Below the pieces are notes generated by a model. The model made no database searches. It was not told the origin of the DNA and saw nothing but the letters and a program-made list of their open reading frames with translations. From positions 3,927,991 to 3,960,087 of the forward strand of contig BFEA01000063.1 of assembly GCA_003427395.1 (NCBI GenBank): DNA of 32,097 nt, written 5' to 3'. Shown here piece by piece: positions 20,680 to 29,860 of this stretch (within the stretch, counting starts at the first letter, position 1; each line of letters begins with the position of its first letter). Both the position numbers and the translations under genes were made by a program. The stretch is from Chara braunii (lineage: Eukaryota > Streptophyta > Charophyceae > Charales > Characeae).

Positions 20680-20806
20680 GGCATACTCACACCACGACTT
20701 CCATGCATGTATCCAACCGGATGGCTCTGGAATCTGGATGAATCTGACCGCAATTATGTCCAGAGAGATGAGTGGAAAAAAAAGTCCTAGTGTGAATATC
20801 CCCCCT
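20680..20806. mobile_element. Short inverted-repeat element, CATACTCACAC family, copy 1
   Basis: The left end CATACTCACACCACGACTT is matched in inverse by AAGTCCTAGTGTGAATATC at the right. The interior (GCATGTATC, GTCCAGA, a run of A before AGTCC) resembles the segment at 23669-23775, so two copies are present. No coding capacity. Confidence 0.55.
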
Positions 20807-20945
20807 CCACAACAACAAAAAAAAAAAAAACATTTCACAACTTTGGTACTCAAAAAAAAGGATGAGGCCAGGAACCCTCAACAAAAAACCTGGAAAATAC
20901 TGGGACCACTGCCCAGCTTAGGTGCAGGGACTGAGTTAACTTCTA

Positions 20946-21050
20946 CAGTCTTCCCCCGAATACAACGTACGGTCATTATAGCTGAATTTGGTGCATCTTT
21001 CAGTCTAAATTCAGCTATAATGACCGTACGTTGTATTCGGGGGAAGACTG
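20946..21050. mobile_element. 105-bp palindromic mariner-like MITE, copy 1
   Basis: Perfect 44-bp arms (20946-20989 and 21007-21050) surround a 17-bp loop. Ends are CAGTCTTCCCCCGAATACAA and its complement, flanked on both sides by TA (20944-20945, 21051-21052). CAGT termini with a TA duplication are the hallmark of Tc1/mariner-type elements and their MITEs. Perfect arms suggest a recent insertion or recent replication. Confidence 0.75.
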
Positions 21051-21255
21051 TAGCCTCTAGGAGCAGAAATGACACCACTCCAGGTGGCTTCCCTGAGAAA
21101 CTCAGTTCTGGTAAAAAAGCTTCTGCCACAAGGCCCTGAAAAGCCAAACAAGCACGAAAAAAACAAAATATCGTACGACCCATCCGTGCCTATATATCGT
21201 CAAACAGAGCTTCCCGGTAAACTGTAGACAGAGAGGAGAAGAGGACAATACACAA

Positions 21256-21304
21256 GGAGCTGTGACAGACTGTTTAGTCAGCGTTCCACCGACTCATCAG
21301 CTCC
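21256..21304 (-). ncRNA. Hammerhead-ribozyme-like motif, degenerate copy
   Basis: Read on the minus strand: GGAG, CUGAUGA (21294-21300), a 5-bp stem GUCGG/CUGAC with a 7-base loop, then UAAAC and CAGUCUGUC. Outer bases GGAGCTG and CAGCTCC (21256-21262, 21298-21304) are complementary, as in a type I arrangement. UAAA replaces the invariant GAAA, so self-cleavage is probably lost. The outer pairing is offset from the ideal helix I. Confidence 0.4.
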
Positions 21305-22422
21305 AAAATTCCTCCACAAAGTAACTGCATAATCAGCATTGACAACTAGTAATCAGTATTTCACATTTAAAATTAATTAAATACTATTAATTTAATTTAA
21401 CTAAGCTTTCTTTTTTCTTCTTTTTCTTCAAACCGCACGGGGGAGCTAGAGGGGGCGGCTGGTTGCTCCATTCTATAGGTGGGGAGCATCACCTGCTGGA
21501 GACCGGATCCAGCGTCCCATAGACATGCTTGTGACCACGCCACCGGGGGGCCATTACCCGGCTTCGGCTCTGAGACCCCACGGGGGGCCTTATATGTGAA
21601 ACTATTACAGCATACTTCCGTGGAAGCTGATTAATGTCCTCTTCAGCCACCCGGGCCGCCAGGAAGGTAGAATTGTTTTGGCCGTTGATGTCAGCTGCCT
21701 CCGTACTACTAATTAAGCATTACTTGAATGATGTATTAGTGAATCAGTAGTGATCAATCACATTTACAGAGACACAATTCTAGCACAGAATATTATCACT
21801 CGGAAAGATTTCTTCAAGAAGACTGTCCAAATACGGACTCCAGTCCTCCGCCTGCAGACTCTGGAAATCGAGGGCCCTCGCTCGCAAACCCAACAGAGCA
21901 GAGGAGTTTGGGGAGTCGGACTCACGTTGGGACCCATCTCTCAGTATTTTGCCTTTGTCCTCATGTGCTCAGCAGAACAGAGAGTCGTTTGAGAGTGCGG
22001 CCTTCGAGAATAGGTGGAGCATGGAGACCAAAATTGAGCTTTCAAAAGTCCGACAACTCTCGACCTTCACTCAACCTTCCCTCGATTTCCGTATTGAATC
22101 AAGACTCAAGAGTCGTGCAGTCCGACCCATTGAATCCTTTCAAAGGCTGACGCCATGGGTGGCTCCTCAATTCATCCAAATTTGAGCATAATCAAGATGG
22201 ACGCCTGCTGTGCCTCTACGAATGGCAAAGCAGAACTGGAAGGGAAGGAACTTCACAAGTTTGGCAGCCCCATAGCTCGCACGTGACTGATGGCCATACA
22301 CTTAGAAATCTCATCTGATGGTAAGATTTCAGGTCAACCCTTTTTTCAAAATGTCCCACTCAAGAGAACAGTGTGAGGCACGACCTCCCGCGTTAGGAAA
22401 AAAGGTTCAGCAGAGTGTTTAT
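21305..22422. other. Intergenic stretch, no gene seen
   Basis: Contains an AT-rich patch with TTAATT repeats (21361-21400) followed by a T/C-rich run, and several G-runs around 21440-21590. No repeat family or coding frame was recognised. Confidence 0.5.
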
Positions 22423-22587
22423 GGGCCTCGCCACACTACTCGTGAACAGAGAAAAATGGCCAGTGCATCCTCACGCAGCCGGTGGCCAGGTATATCCACC
22501 ACTATTCTTAGCACCACATACATCTTGCCACGTTCTGTGTGTGCTCTCGCCAACTCTCCTCGTTTCGCGAGTAATGCAGCGAGGCCC
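22423..22587. mobile_element. 165-bp fold-back MITE, GGGCCTCGCCACAC family, copy 1
   Basis: The left end GGGCCTCGCCACACTACTCG pairs with the right end CGAGTAATGCAGCGAGGCCC with a few mismatches. The same terminal sequence bounds elements at 24677-24839 and 25030-25437. The interior is non-coding. The imperfect arms indicate an older insertion than the 24.7-kb copy. Confidence 0.55.
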
Positions 22588-22689
22588 TGTGTCTCTCTAT
22601 TTGTGACCGCATGATACTCACGCTGTGTATGTCAATGTGTGTCTTCTTTATTTTGAAGACTGCATTGAGTCAAACCAATTCAGAGGAAA

Positions 22690-23060
22690 GATTTGTAATG
22701 CCAGTGGATCTTCTAGTGCCAGATGGATCTTCTGGCTCTTCTAGTGCCAGATGGAACCCTTGGCACTTCTAGTGTGCCAGATGGATCTTCCGACACTTTC
22801 TAATGCCAGATAGAACTCCTGGCACTTCTAATGCCAGATGGATCATCCAGCACTTCTAGTGCCAGATGGATCATCCAGCACTTCTAGTGCCAGATGGATC
22901 TTCTGGCACTTCTAGTGCCAGATCGATCTCCTGGCACTTCTAATGCCAGATGGATCATCCGGCGCCCCGAGTGACAGATAGCACCTCTATTGCCAGATGG
23001 ATATTCTAGTTCCAGACGGATATGGCAGCAAAAGGTCTTCTGGTGCCAGATGAAACCTGG
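22690..23060. repeat. 28-bp minisatellite of hairpin units
   Basis: Around a dozen copies of TAGTGCCAGATGGATCTTCT plus GGCACTTC. GCCAG starts at 22718, 22746, 22776, 22805, 22833, 22861, 22889, 22917 and 22945, mostly 28 bp apart; the last units are shortened and degenerate. Each unit is itself an inverted repeat (AGTGCCAGA and TCTGGCACT, 9-bp arms, 7-base loop). Confidence 0.9.
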
Positions 23061-23245
23061 GACCCAATGATATTGCGTATCCGATGGAATATTAAGGATC
23101 AACCATGTGGAGTAAGAAACTGAAGGCTTTAGCTATTGTCATTGCAATACGTGCAAGCAGGCTTCATAGACAAGACAGGCCCACAGTCACCCACTACTCG
23201 TAGCAGCAGGGTATGTTCAAATGACAAGCTTGTACTCAGCTTTCA

Positions 23246-23312
23246 CTTGCCGGCGGATAGGAACCGGACTTACGCTCCGCAGAATGGACAAGGAGCCAGG
23301 GCCATAAGGACC

Positions 23313-23349
<37 letters not shown>
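23246..23349 (+). repeat. A-tailed SINE-like repeat, copy 1
   Basis: Body CTTGCCGGCGGATAGGAACC followed by CAGAATGGA and AGGAGC, ending in 34 consecutive A (23316-23349) and AAAAG repeats. Related bodies occur at 30341 and 30528. A poly-A end and dispersed copies fit a retroposed short element. No tRNA-like A/B box could be made out, so the SINE label is tentative. Confidence 0.55.
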
Positions 23350-23363
<14 letters not shown>

Positions 23364-23474
23364 GGAGATGATAGGTTTTGATGTGAGCCTATTGACTGCC
23401 AGTCGTCCCGATCTGTCATCTGGACAGCTGATAATCAATTGGTGAGAGTTTGGTGCACATCTGAACCAATCCTG

Positions 23475-23579
23475 CCGTCTTCCCCCAAATACAACAAACC
23501 CTCATCACGAATGTGTACACGCAATCTTTTCGTTCCTTTACAGTCATGATAAGGGTGTATTGTATTCGGGGGAAGACGG
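23475..23579. mobile_element. 105-bp mariner-like MITE, copy 2
   Basis: Exactly as long as the element at 20946-21050. Ends CCGTCTTCCCCCAAATACAA and TTGTATTCGGGGGAAGACGG are inverted repeats; arms of about 38 bp carry several mismatches. The right flank is TA, the left TG, consistent with a mutated TA duplication. An older copy of the same family. Confidence 0.7.
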
Positions 23580-23668
23580 TATCGGGACCGTATCCCAGTG
23601 TCCCGGATGGATTCTGGGTTGCAGAGAAAACAGCTGGGCTACATGGTACAGAAGAGACTCAAGGTCAT

Positions 23669-23775
23669 ACTCACGCTACCAGTAGAATCTTCCTGGACAT
23701 GCACATGTATCTGACAGCAAGGAAGTCCAGAGTCCAGATCTCAGTCGAAAAAGTCCTCCTAGTGTGAGTTTGATC
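23669..23775. mobile_element. CATACTCAC-family element, copy 2
   Basis: Starts CATACTCACGCT and ends AGTCCTCCTAGTGTGAG, inverse to its start. The inner CATGCACATGTATC and GTCCAGA segments match the copy at 20680-20806. Its right end merges into the 86-bp tandem repeat that follows. Confidence 0.5.
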
Positions 23776-24053
23776 TCAGAGACGTAATGGCTATAACCTT
23801 AGTTAAAGTCCGGTTACCAAGGACAGGGTTGTAGAGAAACAGTGCTAGTGTGAGTATGATCTCAGAAAAGTAATGGCTATAACCTCACTTAGTGTCCGGT
23901 TAGCACGAACATAGTTGCAGAGGAAAAGACCTAGTGTGAGTATGCTCTCACATAAGTAATGGCCATAACGTCGGATAGGAGGAAAACAAAAAGGAGACCC
24001 TTTTAAATGGCCCGATCTTCTCTCAGAGAAGGAATGGCTATAACCTCAGTTAA
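23761..24053. repeat. 86-bp tandem repeat, about 3.5 copies
   Basis: AGTGTGAGT starts recur at 23761, 23847 and 23933 (86 bp apart), each followed by GATCTCAG-like sequence, TAATGGCTATAAC and, in the first two, GTCCGGTTA. A fourth partial unit (24014-24053) keeps the central GGAATGGCTATAACCTCAG. The unit begins with the terminal sequence of the CATACTCAC element. Confidence 0.85.
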
Positions 24054-24676
24054 AGCACCAGTACGTGGGCGCCTGCGCCGCGGGTCTGACACCTCTAATT
24101 CTGGAGGCGCGAAACGAAAACGAGGCCAGTGATCGAATTTATCAATGGTGGGCCCAGCGTTTGACATTTCGGCCTCATTTTCTTGTGGCGACAAGTTTCG
24201 GACTGCAAGGCTGAGGCCTTGTACTTGTGGTTTAATGTGAGCAGGTGCAAATCGGTCCGATGGCTACGTCAGACCACTCGGCTGTTCCAGCAAGTTACCC
24301 CGTGGGCAAGCTCAAGATGGGCCATCCGCCGAAGGCAATCCCGGCGAGGGTGGTGTTTAAACCACCAGTACCTTTCCCTGCTTGAAAAACAAATATGCGC
24401 CGGTTAACACGGGCGTCGGGGAAGGCCTGGCAGTGCAATGGGGAAGCAAAACCCTGGGCCCAAGGAAAACGGCCAAATGGAGAAGTACTCCTGCTGGTTC
24501 ATTCTGTGCACCTGTTTCCACATGCATGGCGCAGGATACCTCACACAAGCAAAAAAAAAAAAAAACGTTAAAAAAAGATGATTGAAAGTGCTGGGCGGGC
24601 ACAAGCAACGACTGGGGCAAAACAAATGACAGGGGACATAAGAGCCCGCCTCTCACGGACTTCTGAAAAGCCCATG

Positions 24677-24839
24677 GGCCTCGCCACACCACTGTCGAAA
24701 CGAAAAACGAACGAATGCATCTTCCTGCGTAAAAGGGCAAGATGCATCCGTTACCATGAATTGCAATGGATGCATCGCACCACTTTCTGCGGCATGTGCA
24801 TTCGTTCTCTTTTCGTTTCGACAGTCGTGTGGCAAGGCC
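24677..24839. mobile_element. 163-bp fold-back MITE, GGGCCTCGCCACAC family, copy 2
   Basis: The arm GGCCTCGCCACACCACTGTC is matched by GACAGTCGTGTGGCAAGGCC at the right end (two mismatches), and the pairing continues inward (GAAACG/CGTTTC, GAACGAATGCAT/TGCATTCGTTC, GATGCATCC/GGATGCATC). CATG occurs on both sides (24673-24676, 24841-24844), a possible 4-bp target duplication with one unexplained base. Confidence 0.7.
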
Positions 24840-25029
24840 TCATGTTCTAGCGGTGGATTCGATATCAGTTTGCACATTTGAAGAGTGGTGCAGCGAGGCC
24901 CACTACCAATCTTTTTCTTTTTTTCTTTTTTCGGTTCTTCTTTTGCAGCTTTCTTGTCATTTGCCTGTAGCTGAGGGTCTGCTCACACGGGTCCCTCCTT
25001 TCACTACTCACAAAATGAGATGAACATTG

Positions 25030-25437
25030 GGGCCTCGCCACACCACTGTCGAAACCACGATTTTCAATAATTTCTCTTCGCCACACAGGCTGTCGAAATT
25101 GGAGACGGGAAGAAAATTCGTAAGTTGTCAGAGAATGCTTCTCGACACCTGTTGTCGAAAGTTCTTGAATCCCCAGCCTGCTACTCCGAAGCTTTTGACA
25201 GTCCTCGGCTGCGCCGTCGACTTCTCTTCGAAATTTGGTGAGTGGGCGTAAGGTCGGGATGGACTAGTGCTTGTCATACCCTCAGGGGCGTTCGTCGTTT
25301 TCCATCTTACATTCACAACTGCATCCATTCTACAGTGCTGTGTGGCGAAGAGGGGGGGGGGGCGAAAAAATGTTTGGCAAAAATTGTCTGACAGTTGGTG
25401 AAAAAGAAAGGTTCTCGACACTGGTGTGGCAAGGCCC
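25030..25437. mobile_element. Fold-back element, GGGCCTCGCCACAC family, copy 3
   Basis: Left end GGGCCTCGCCACACCACTGT (25032 onward); right end CGACACTGGTGTGGCAAGGCCC (split here as CGACACTGG and TGTGGCAAGGCCC) ending near 25437. Internal partial ends (CTTCGCCACACAGGCTGTCG near 25077, GTGTGGCGAAGAGG near 25341) suggest nesting or an internally rearranged copy. Confidence 0.5.
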
Positions 25438-25949
25438 TTGATCTGGAACATGGAAAGATACACGGCCATTTGTTTTGTGTCCTACTAGCTTCTTTTTTCT
25501 TTTGTCTTTTTTGTCAATCATGTCTCTTCGTCCTGCCTGCCGTGAGAGGCGGGCTGCTGACAGCACTGACAGGACATTACGTCGTCTTGCTTTTTTTTCA
25601 GGAAAAAAATCTTGGCCGTTTCTAAGGAGACTCCCTGTCAGAAACGGGGAGCAGTTACAGGCCTCGGTGATTTCAGGGCCACAGCACTTTCTTTTTTTTT
25701 TCCCTTGTACTTCTAGCCATGCCAGGATCTGTACACGAGTGAAAACAAGGAAAAGACTGCCGTGTCTCGTTCCAGCTCCCAGGGGCAGGTCAACCGTAAG
25801 GGGCGGCACTCGTGCCAGACAACAAATGTCCCGTACTGGTACCCGCCCCCTCCAGGCTCGGCAAAAATTGGCACGCAGGGCACTTTTAGGTTCGGCATCA
25901 ATAGCTGAGAAAGGTACTGGTGGTCTAACAGTGAAGAGTTTCGTCCGCT

Positions 25950-28900
25950 GGTGATTCGTTTTTGGGAAGACTGGGTGGCCGAGTGTCCGCAGGACTATCT
26001 GCTGGACCATGTTGTAACAGTAACCTGAGATCTGAGGGATCTCCTGCAGAAGCAGCTGCGTTGCAGCTACCCGGCACATCAGTGAACGGGAGAGGAGGAC
26101 ACTCACAAGTCGGAGGACTTGAATCAGGGCCCGGACGGTGACCAAACGGAGGAGGAATGGTGGGCAGAAAGAGTGGAAGCCACCCGAGGATGGAGAGAGT
26201 GGCTGGGAGAAGAAGCGGCCAAATGGGGGCGGCGCACGAAGGAGGCCTGGATGCTGGTGGGAGAACGCATGTCCCGCCAGTTTTTTGCTACGGCGGCAGT
26301 GCATAAGGCAACTCCAACAATGACAGCTGTGGACCATCCCTTCGATGGGCACACGGACAGGCAGCATACTACGCGCTGAATTTTGAAATGCGTCACGGAC
26401 TTTTACCACCAACTGCTGACAGAGGAGGAACAGTGGTCCTCTGCCGACATGGCTGAAGAACCAGAGCACGGCATCTGGCAGCGCGTTCAAAGCCGCCTGG
26501 ACCTCGCTACTACATGCAACTTAGAGGAGGATATTGGAGCTGCCGAAGTGGAGCGAGCAATAGCCTAACTCCCTAGACTCAAGGCGCCTGGGCTGGATGG
26601 AATGCCGGTGGAGCTTTACAAGGGCCTCCACCACTTCTTTGTGACCCTGCTGACAGCAGCCTATAATGAGGCGCTTCGTCGGGCCTCTTTTCCGCAAGGC
26701 TTTGCAGACGCATGCATAGTGCTTCTCTACAAGAAGGGGGCCAAGGAAGATGTGCGCAATTGGCAGCCGATCTCCATCCTCAACGCGCAGTACAAGATAC
26801 TTGCCAAGATACTGGCAACTCGCCTCTGAGGGACGTGCAGCCGCGCATCATCAGCCTATAATGAGGCGCTTCGTCGGGCCTCTTTTCCGCAAGGCTTTGC
26901 AGACGCATACATAGTGCTGCTCTACAAGAAGGGGGCCAAGGACGATGTGCGCAATTGGCGGCCGATCTCCATCCTCAATGCACAGTACAAGATACTTGCC
27001 AAGATACTGGCAACTCGCCTCTGAGGGACATCCTGCCGCGCATCATCAACCACACTCAGACCGGCTTCGTGGCGGGCCGTCAGATCTTGTCTAATGTGTT
27101 GCTGGCCCAACAAGTTCTTGAGGAAGAGAAGTGCACGCGTCAGGTCATGACCTTCATATCCATAGACCTGGAAAAGGCCTATATGACTGGGTCCGGTGGG
27201 AAGTCCTGCAGGGAATGAAGCGCCGTGGGGTAGGGGGGATCTTTTGTGGCTGGGTTCAGAGGCTGTTGCGGGGACCTCGGTGGTGATGCAAGTCAAACGG
27301 GTGAGGTCAGACAAGCTGAGAGTCACTCGGCCAGTGAGGCAGGGCTGCCCACTCTCCTCGGCCCCCTACGTTATTTACATCGAATCGCTGCATGAAGTGT
27401 CGAGGGCCGACAACCGGCTGAGAAGTGTCAAGGCGGGCCCGACAGCGGAACTGCAGTCCACGGCTTTCGCAAACGACACGGATGCGGTCATTCCCCCGAC
27501 CACCCAGAAATTGTGAATCCTCAAGGAAGACCTGGCGGTCTTTCGCAAGTACTTTGGTGCGCGTGTTAATTGGCACAAGCCGAAGGCCATTCTCCTAGTC
27601 GAGATAGAGCCCGCAGAGGGATAGGACATCCTGACTGTGACCGACGGTGAAAGGATGGCCTTTCTGGGAGCCAGTCTTACGCCGGCCTATGGGGGCAGAG
27701 AGCAGATGGTGATACGGGCCACGACAGCAGTGGCCCGGTTGAAAGCATGGAGCGCGAGAGGGAACATGGGAGTTTTTGGCAAGGCCTTGGTCATCAAGAA
27801 CTCTGTGCTGGCCACATGGTATGCGGGTCCAGTACACATGCCGGCCAGGCGCACCTTTCCTTATATTAGAAGGGCGATCAATGCGCACCTGTGGTCCAAC
27901 AACACCAGGGCCGAGGACTCTATCTACAGAGTGGCATGGACCAAGTTAATTCAACCCAGATGCATCGGCGGGCTAGGATTGCTCGATCCAAGATTGCAGA
28001 TCATTGTGTTGCAGCTTTGGCAGGTAATATGGGCTATGCTGCGCACTCACGGAAGGGTGTGGCAAGAAGTCACTCAGACCCACTTGGCCTGTCAAAGGAA
28101 CTGGTGGACCTGTGCTTGATCAGCAGTCTTGCAATAGGCCACATCCGTAGGGATACGGTTTGGTCCCAGAAGTTGAGCCTCTGGAAGAAGATTAGGTTGA
28201 GGTGTCGGTTACCAACAACTGTGGAAGCCGTCTACAATCAATTGCTTTTTAATAACCGCTTTATCTGTGATTGAGATGGGGACCCCTTTCCATGGCAGCG
28301 ACCGCGAGGAGCCTTTGGCTGGAAGTGGGCTAAACGGGGAATTTATAAAATAGGCCACTTGTGGGATGAAGAATGCAAGGACTAGTGAACCGGCGAGGAA
28401 ATGGAGGCGGCCCTGCATGGACGGATGAGGAGGACGCAAAGACTGAGAGATCCAAAGGAGGCCATCCCCTCCCAGTGGATCGACCTGCTGCGAAAGGATG
28501 GCATAACGACTGGGGAATGGGTGAGGATAAAGGGAGATCGGGTGCCTGACATGCTATACAGGGTGGAACAGGCCCAGCCGGATAGGAAATTGGAGGTCAC
28601 TGAGTGGCACGTCAGACCAGGGTCGGGGCAGGAGGGATTGGGGGAACCCTTGCAGGAGGTGCAGGCACGGGGAAGCAAGTTGTGGAAAAAGTGACAAGGA
28701 ATGTAGCTGAAACAGCGGCGGTGTGCAGAGGGGGGAAAAAGTGATGAGGAACAACATTTGCCGTATCAGATCACCTCCAGATTGCGAGACCTGCCTTGGG
28801 ATCCGAGGGACTGCGAATGGCTGCCTCAGAGAATGCATAAACGAACCACATCGCTCCAGGACGTGACCGCAAAGAATATCTATAAGTCCCTGCTGGAACC

Positions 28901-29579
28901 TAAGAACATTTGCGACAAATTGATGGCTCGCTGGGGCCAAGCGGGAGTGGCTCCCCAGCCGCGTAAGTGGATAGATGGACGCAGCATAGATGGAGTGAGC
29001 AGTGCGAACTCATGGCAGAACTGCCAGATCAAAATCAGGCTGGCCTCTTGTGGCAAATCTACCACCTGGCGATCCCGACGGCACAGTGGCAAGCTACTAA
29101 AAGCCGCTTTAAAGACCGGGCATGTCGCCAGGAAGAAACCCTTCCCACCTCTTTGTGTGATGCCCTGAGTTGGTGGGCAGGGGAAATTGCAGACAAAACG
29201 CCACCGAACGTTGATGAAACAGATGATGGTGCGATTTTTCTGGGCACAGATCGGGCTTTGGGGACCTGATGGCGGAAGAATTGCGCGGGCAGCGGTCTTG
29301 TGGGCCCTATGGACACTACGGAACAAGCGATGCAGACAAGGCGCGACTCCACCGTTGCGGGCATATCAGGAGTGGGTACCAGAAAAAATCAGGATTGCCC
29401 TGATGGTGGACCTCCGCCGGAGCAACCGTATCGGGAAAGCTAAGGTGGATGGATTCTGGGAGAGATGGGGTCCATATCCGCAGCTGCTGACTCAGGACCC
29501 CCACACAGAACGGCTGCAGTATGGCCCCGCCCTACGACGCTCTGTGCCCAGACCTGACATGGACGAAGGGCGGTCCTGA
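25950..29579 (+). pseudogene. Decayed L1-like LINE ORF2 (reverse transcriptase)
   Basis: Fragments in three frames follow the ORF2 order. A pre-RT linker (25950-26570, with GERMSRQFF) leads to RT starting at 26569 (KAPGLDGMPVELYKG, YKKGAKEDVRNWQPIS). Next come TGFVAGRQILSNVLLAQQ and SIDLEKAY (motif A), RQGCPLSSAPYVIYIE (motif B), FANDTDA (motif C) at about 27466-27486, and a thumb/connection region to 28119. A C-terminal part resembling the zf-RVT region runs to 29579 (LWQIYHLAIP, ARAAVLWALWTLRNKRC). Stops interrupt it at 26377, 26566, 27021, 27514 and 27622, and frame changes occur near 27023, 27185, 28080, 28960 and 29180. Motif C reads FAND where active enzymes have FADD, so a metal-binding Asp is Asn. 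No endonuclease domain is visible 5', and no poly-A tail is seen before the linker sequence at 29823. The copy is dead. Confidence 0.85.
26657..27046 (+). repeat. 195-bp tandem duplication inside the LINE RT
   Basis: Units 26657-26851 and 26852-27046 differ at only a few bases. Both carry the same CTCTGAGGGAC frameshift-plus-stop, so the frame was already broken when the duplication happened. The unit is 65 codons and covers the YKKGAKEDVRNWQPIS region. Confidence 0.9.
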
Positions 29580-29708
29580 CGAAGACAGGTCTGCGTGACC
29601 ACGAGCGGATGCCAGAATGTACAAGTGATAGCAATCAGGTAGGTCAGGAAGGTCTACCACTGTTAGTGTACTATATTAGGTCCGCTGCAGTAGTTTGCCT
29701 TCGATTAG

Positions 29709-29766
29709 GTACGGGGGGTGGGGAGGTAGGAAGGTAGGGAGAGGGGGGAGAGGGGGGGGAGGGGAG
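29709..29766 (+). repeat. G-run-rich tract (possible G-quadruplex)
   Basis: Many runs of three to eight G separated by one to four bases (GGGGGGTGGGGAGG and onward). The pattern meets simple quadruplex rules several times over. It lies between the LINE remnant and the linker sequence. Confidence 0.6.
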
Positions 29767-29822
29767 TCTCACATTGGGAAAAAAGACAACTTTGTGGTAC
29801 AAGCTGGGGATTACTACTACTG

Positions 29823-29860
29823 CTGTCTCTTATACACATCTAGATGTGTATAAGAGACAG
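29823..29860. other. Tn5 mosaic-end junction linker (library artefact)
   Basis: A perfect 38-bp palindrome made of two 19-bp Tn5 mosaic ends head to head; the right half is AGATGTGTATAAGAGACAG. This is the circularisation junction of transposase-based mate-pair libraries. Translated on the minus strand it gives VSYTHLDVYKRQ, a peptide well known as a contaminant in protein databases. It is not genomic, and the sequences either side may not be adjacent in the genome. Confidence 0.97.

Larger units (their letters stand above)
24358..25927. mobile_element. Candidate composite element bounded by 19-bp inverted repeats
   Basis: The left end TAAACCACCAGTACCTTTC (24358-24376) and right end GAAAGGTACTGGTGGTCTA (25909-25927) are inverted with one mismatch and belong to the family of the 193-bp element at 20008. 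No transposase is recognisable inside. A further related end (AAAGCACCAGTACGTGGGCG at 24052) leaves the true boundary uncertain, and two GGGCCTCGCCACAC fold-back elements are nested within. Confidence 0.4.

Noticed and set aside
21361-21423. AT-rich patch as replication origin or matrix attachment site
   Set aside because: AT richness alone over about 60 bp is insufficient; no supporting motif was found.
22690-23060. CRISPR-like array
   Set aside because: There are no unique spacers between units; it is a head-to-tail minisatellite in a eukaryotic context.
25330-26490. 386-residue minus-strand frame
   Set aside because: It runs antisense over the LINE 5' part and the fold-back elements, starts without context and shows no domain; taken as a chance frame.
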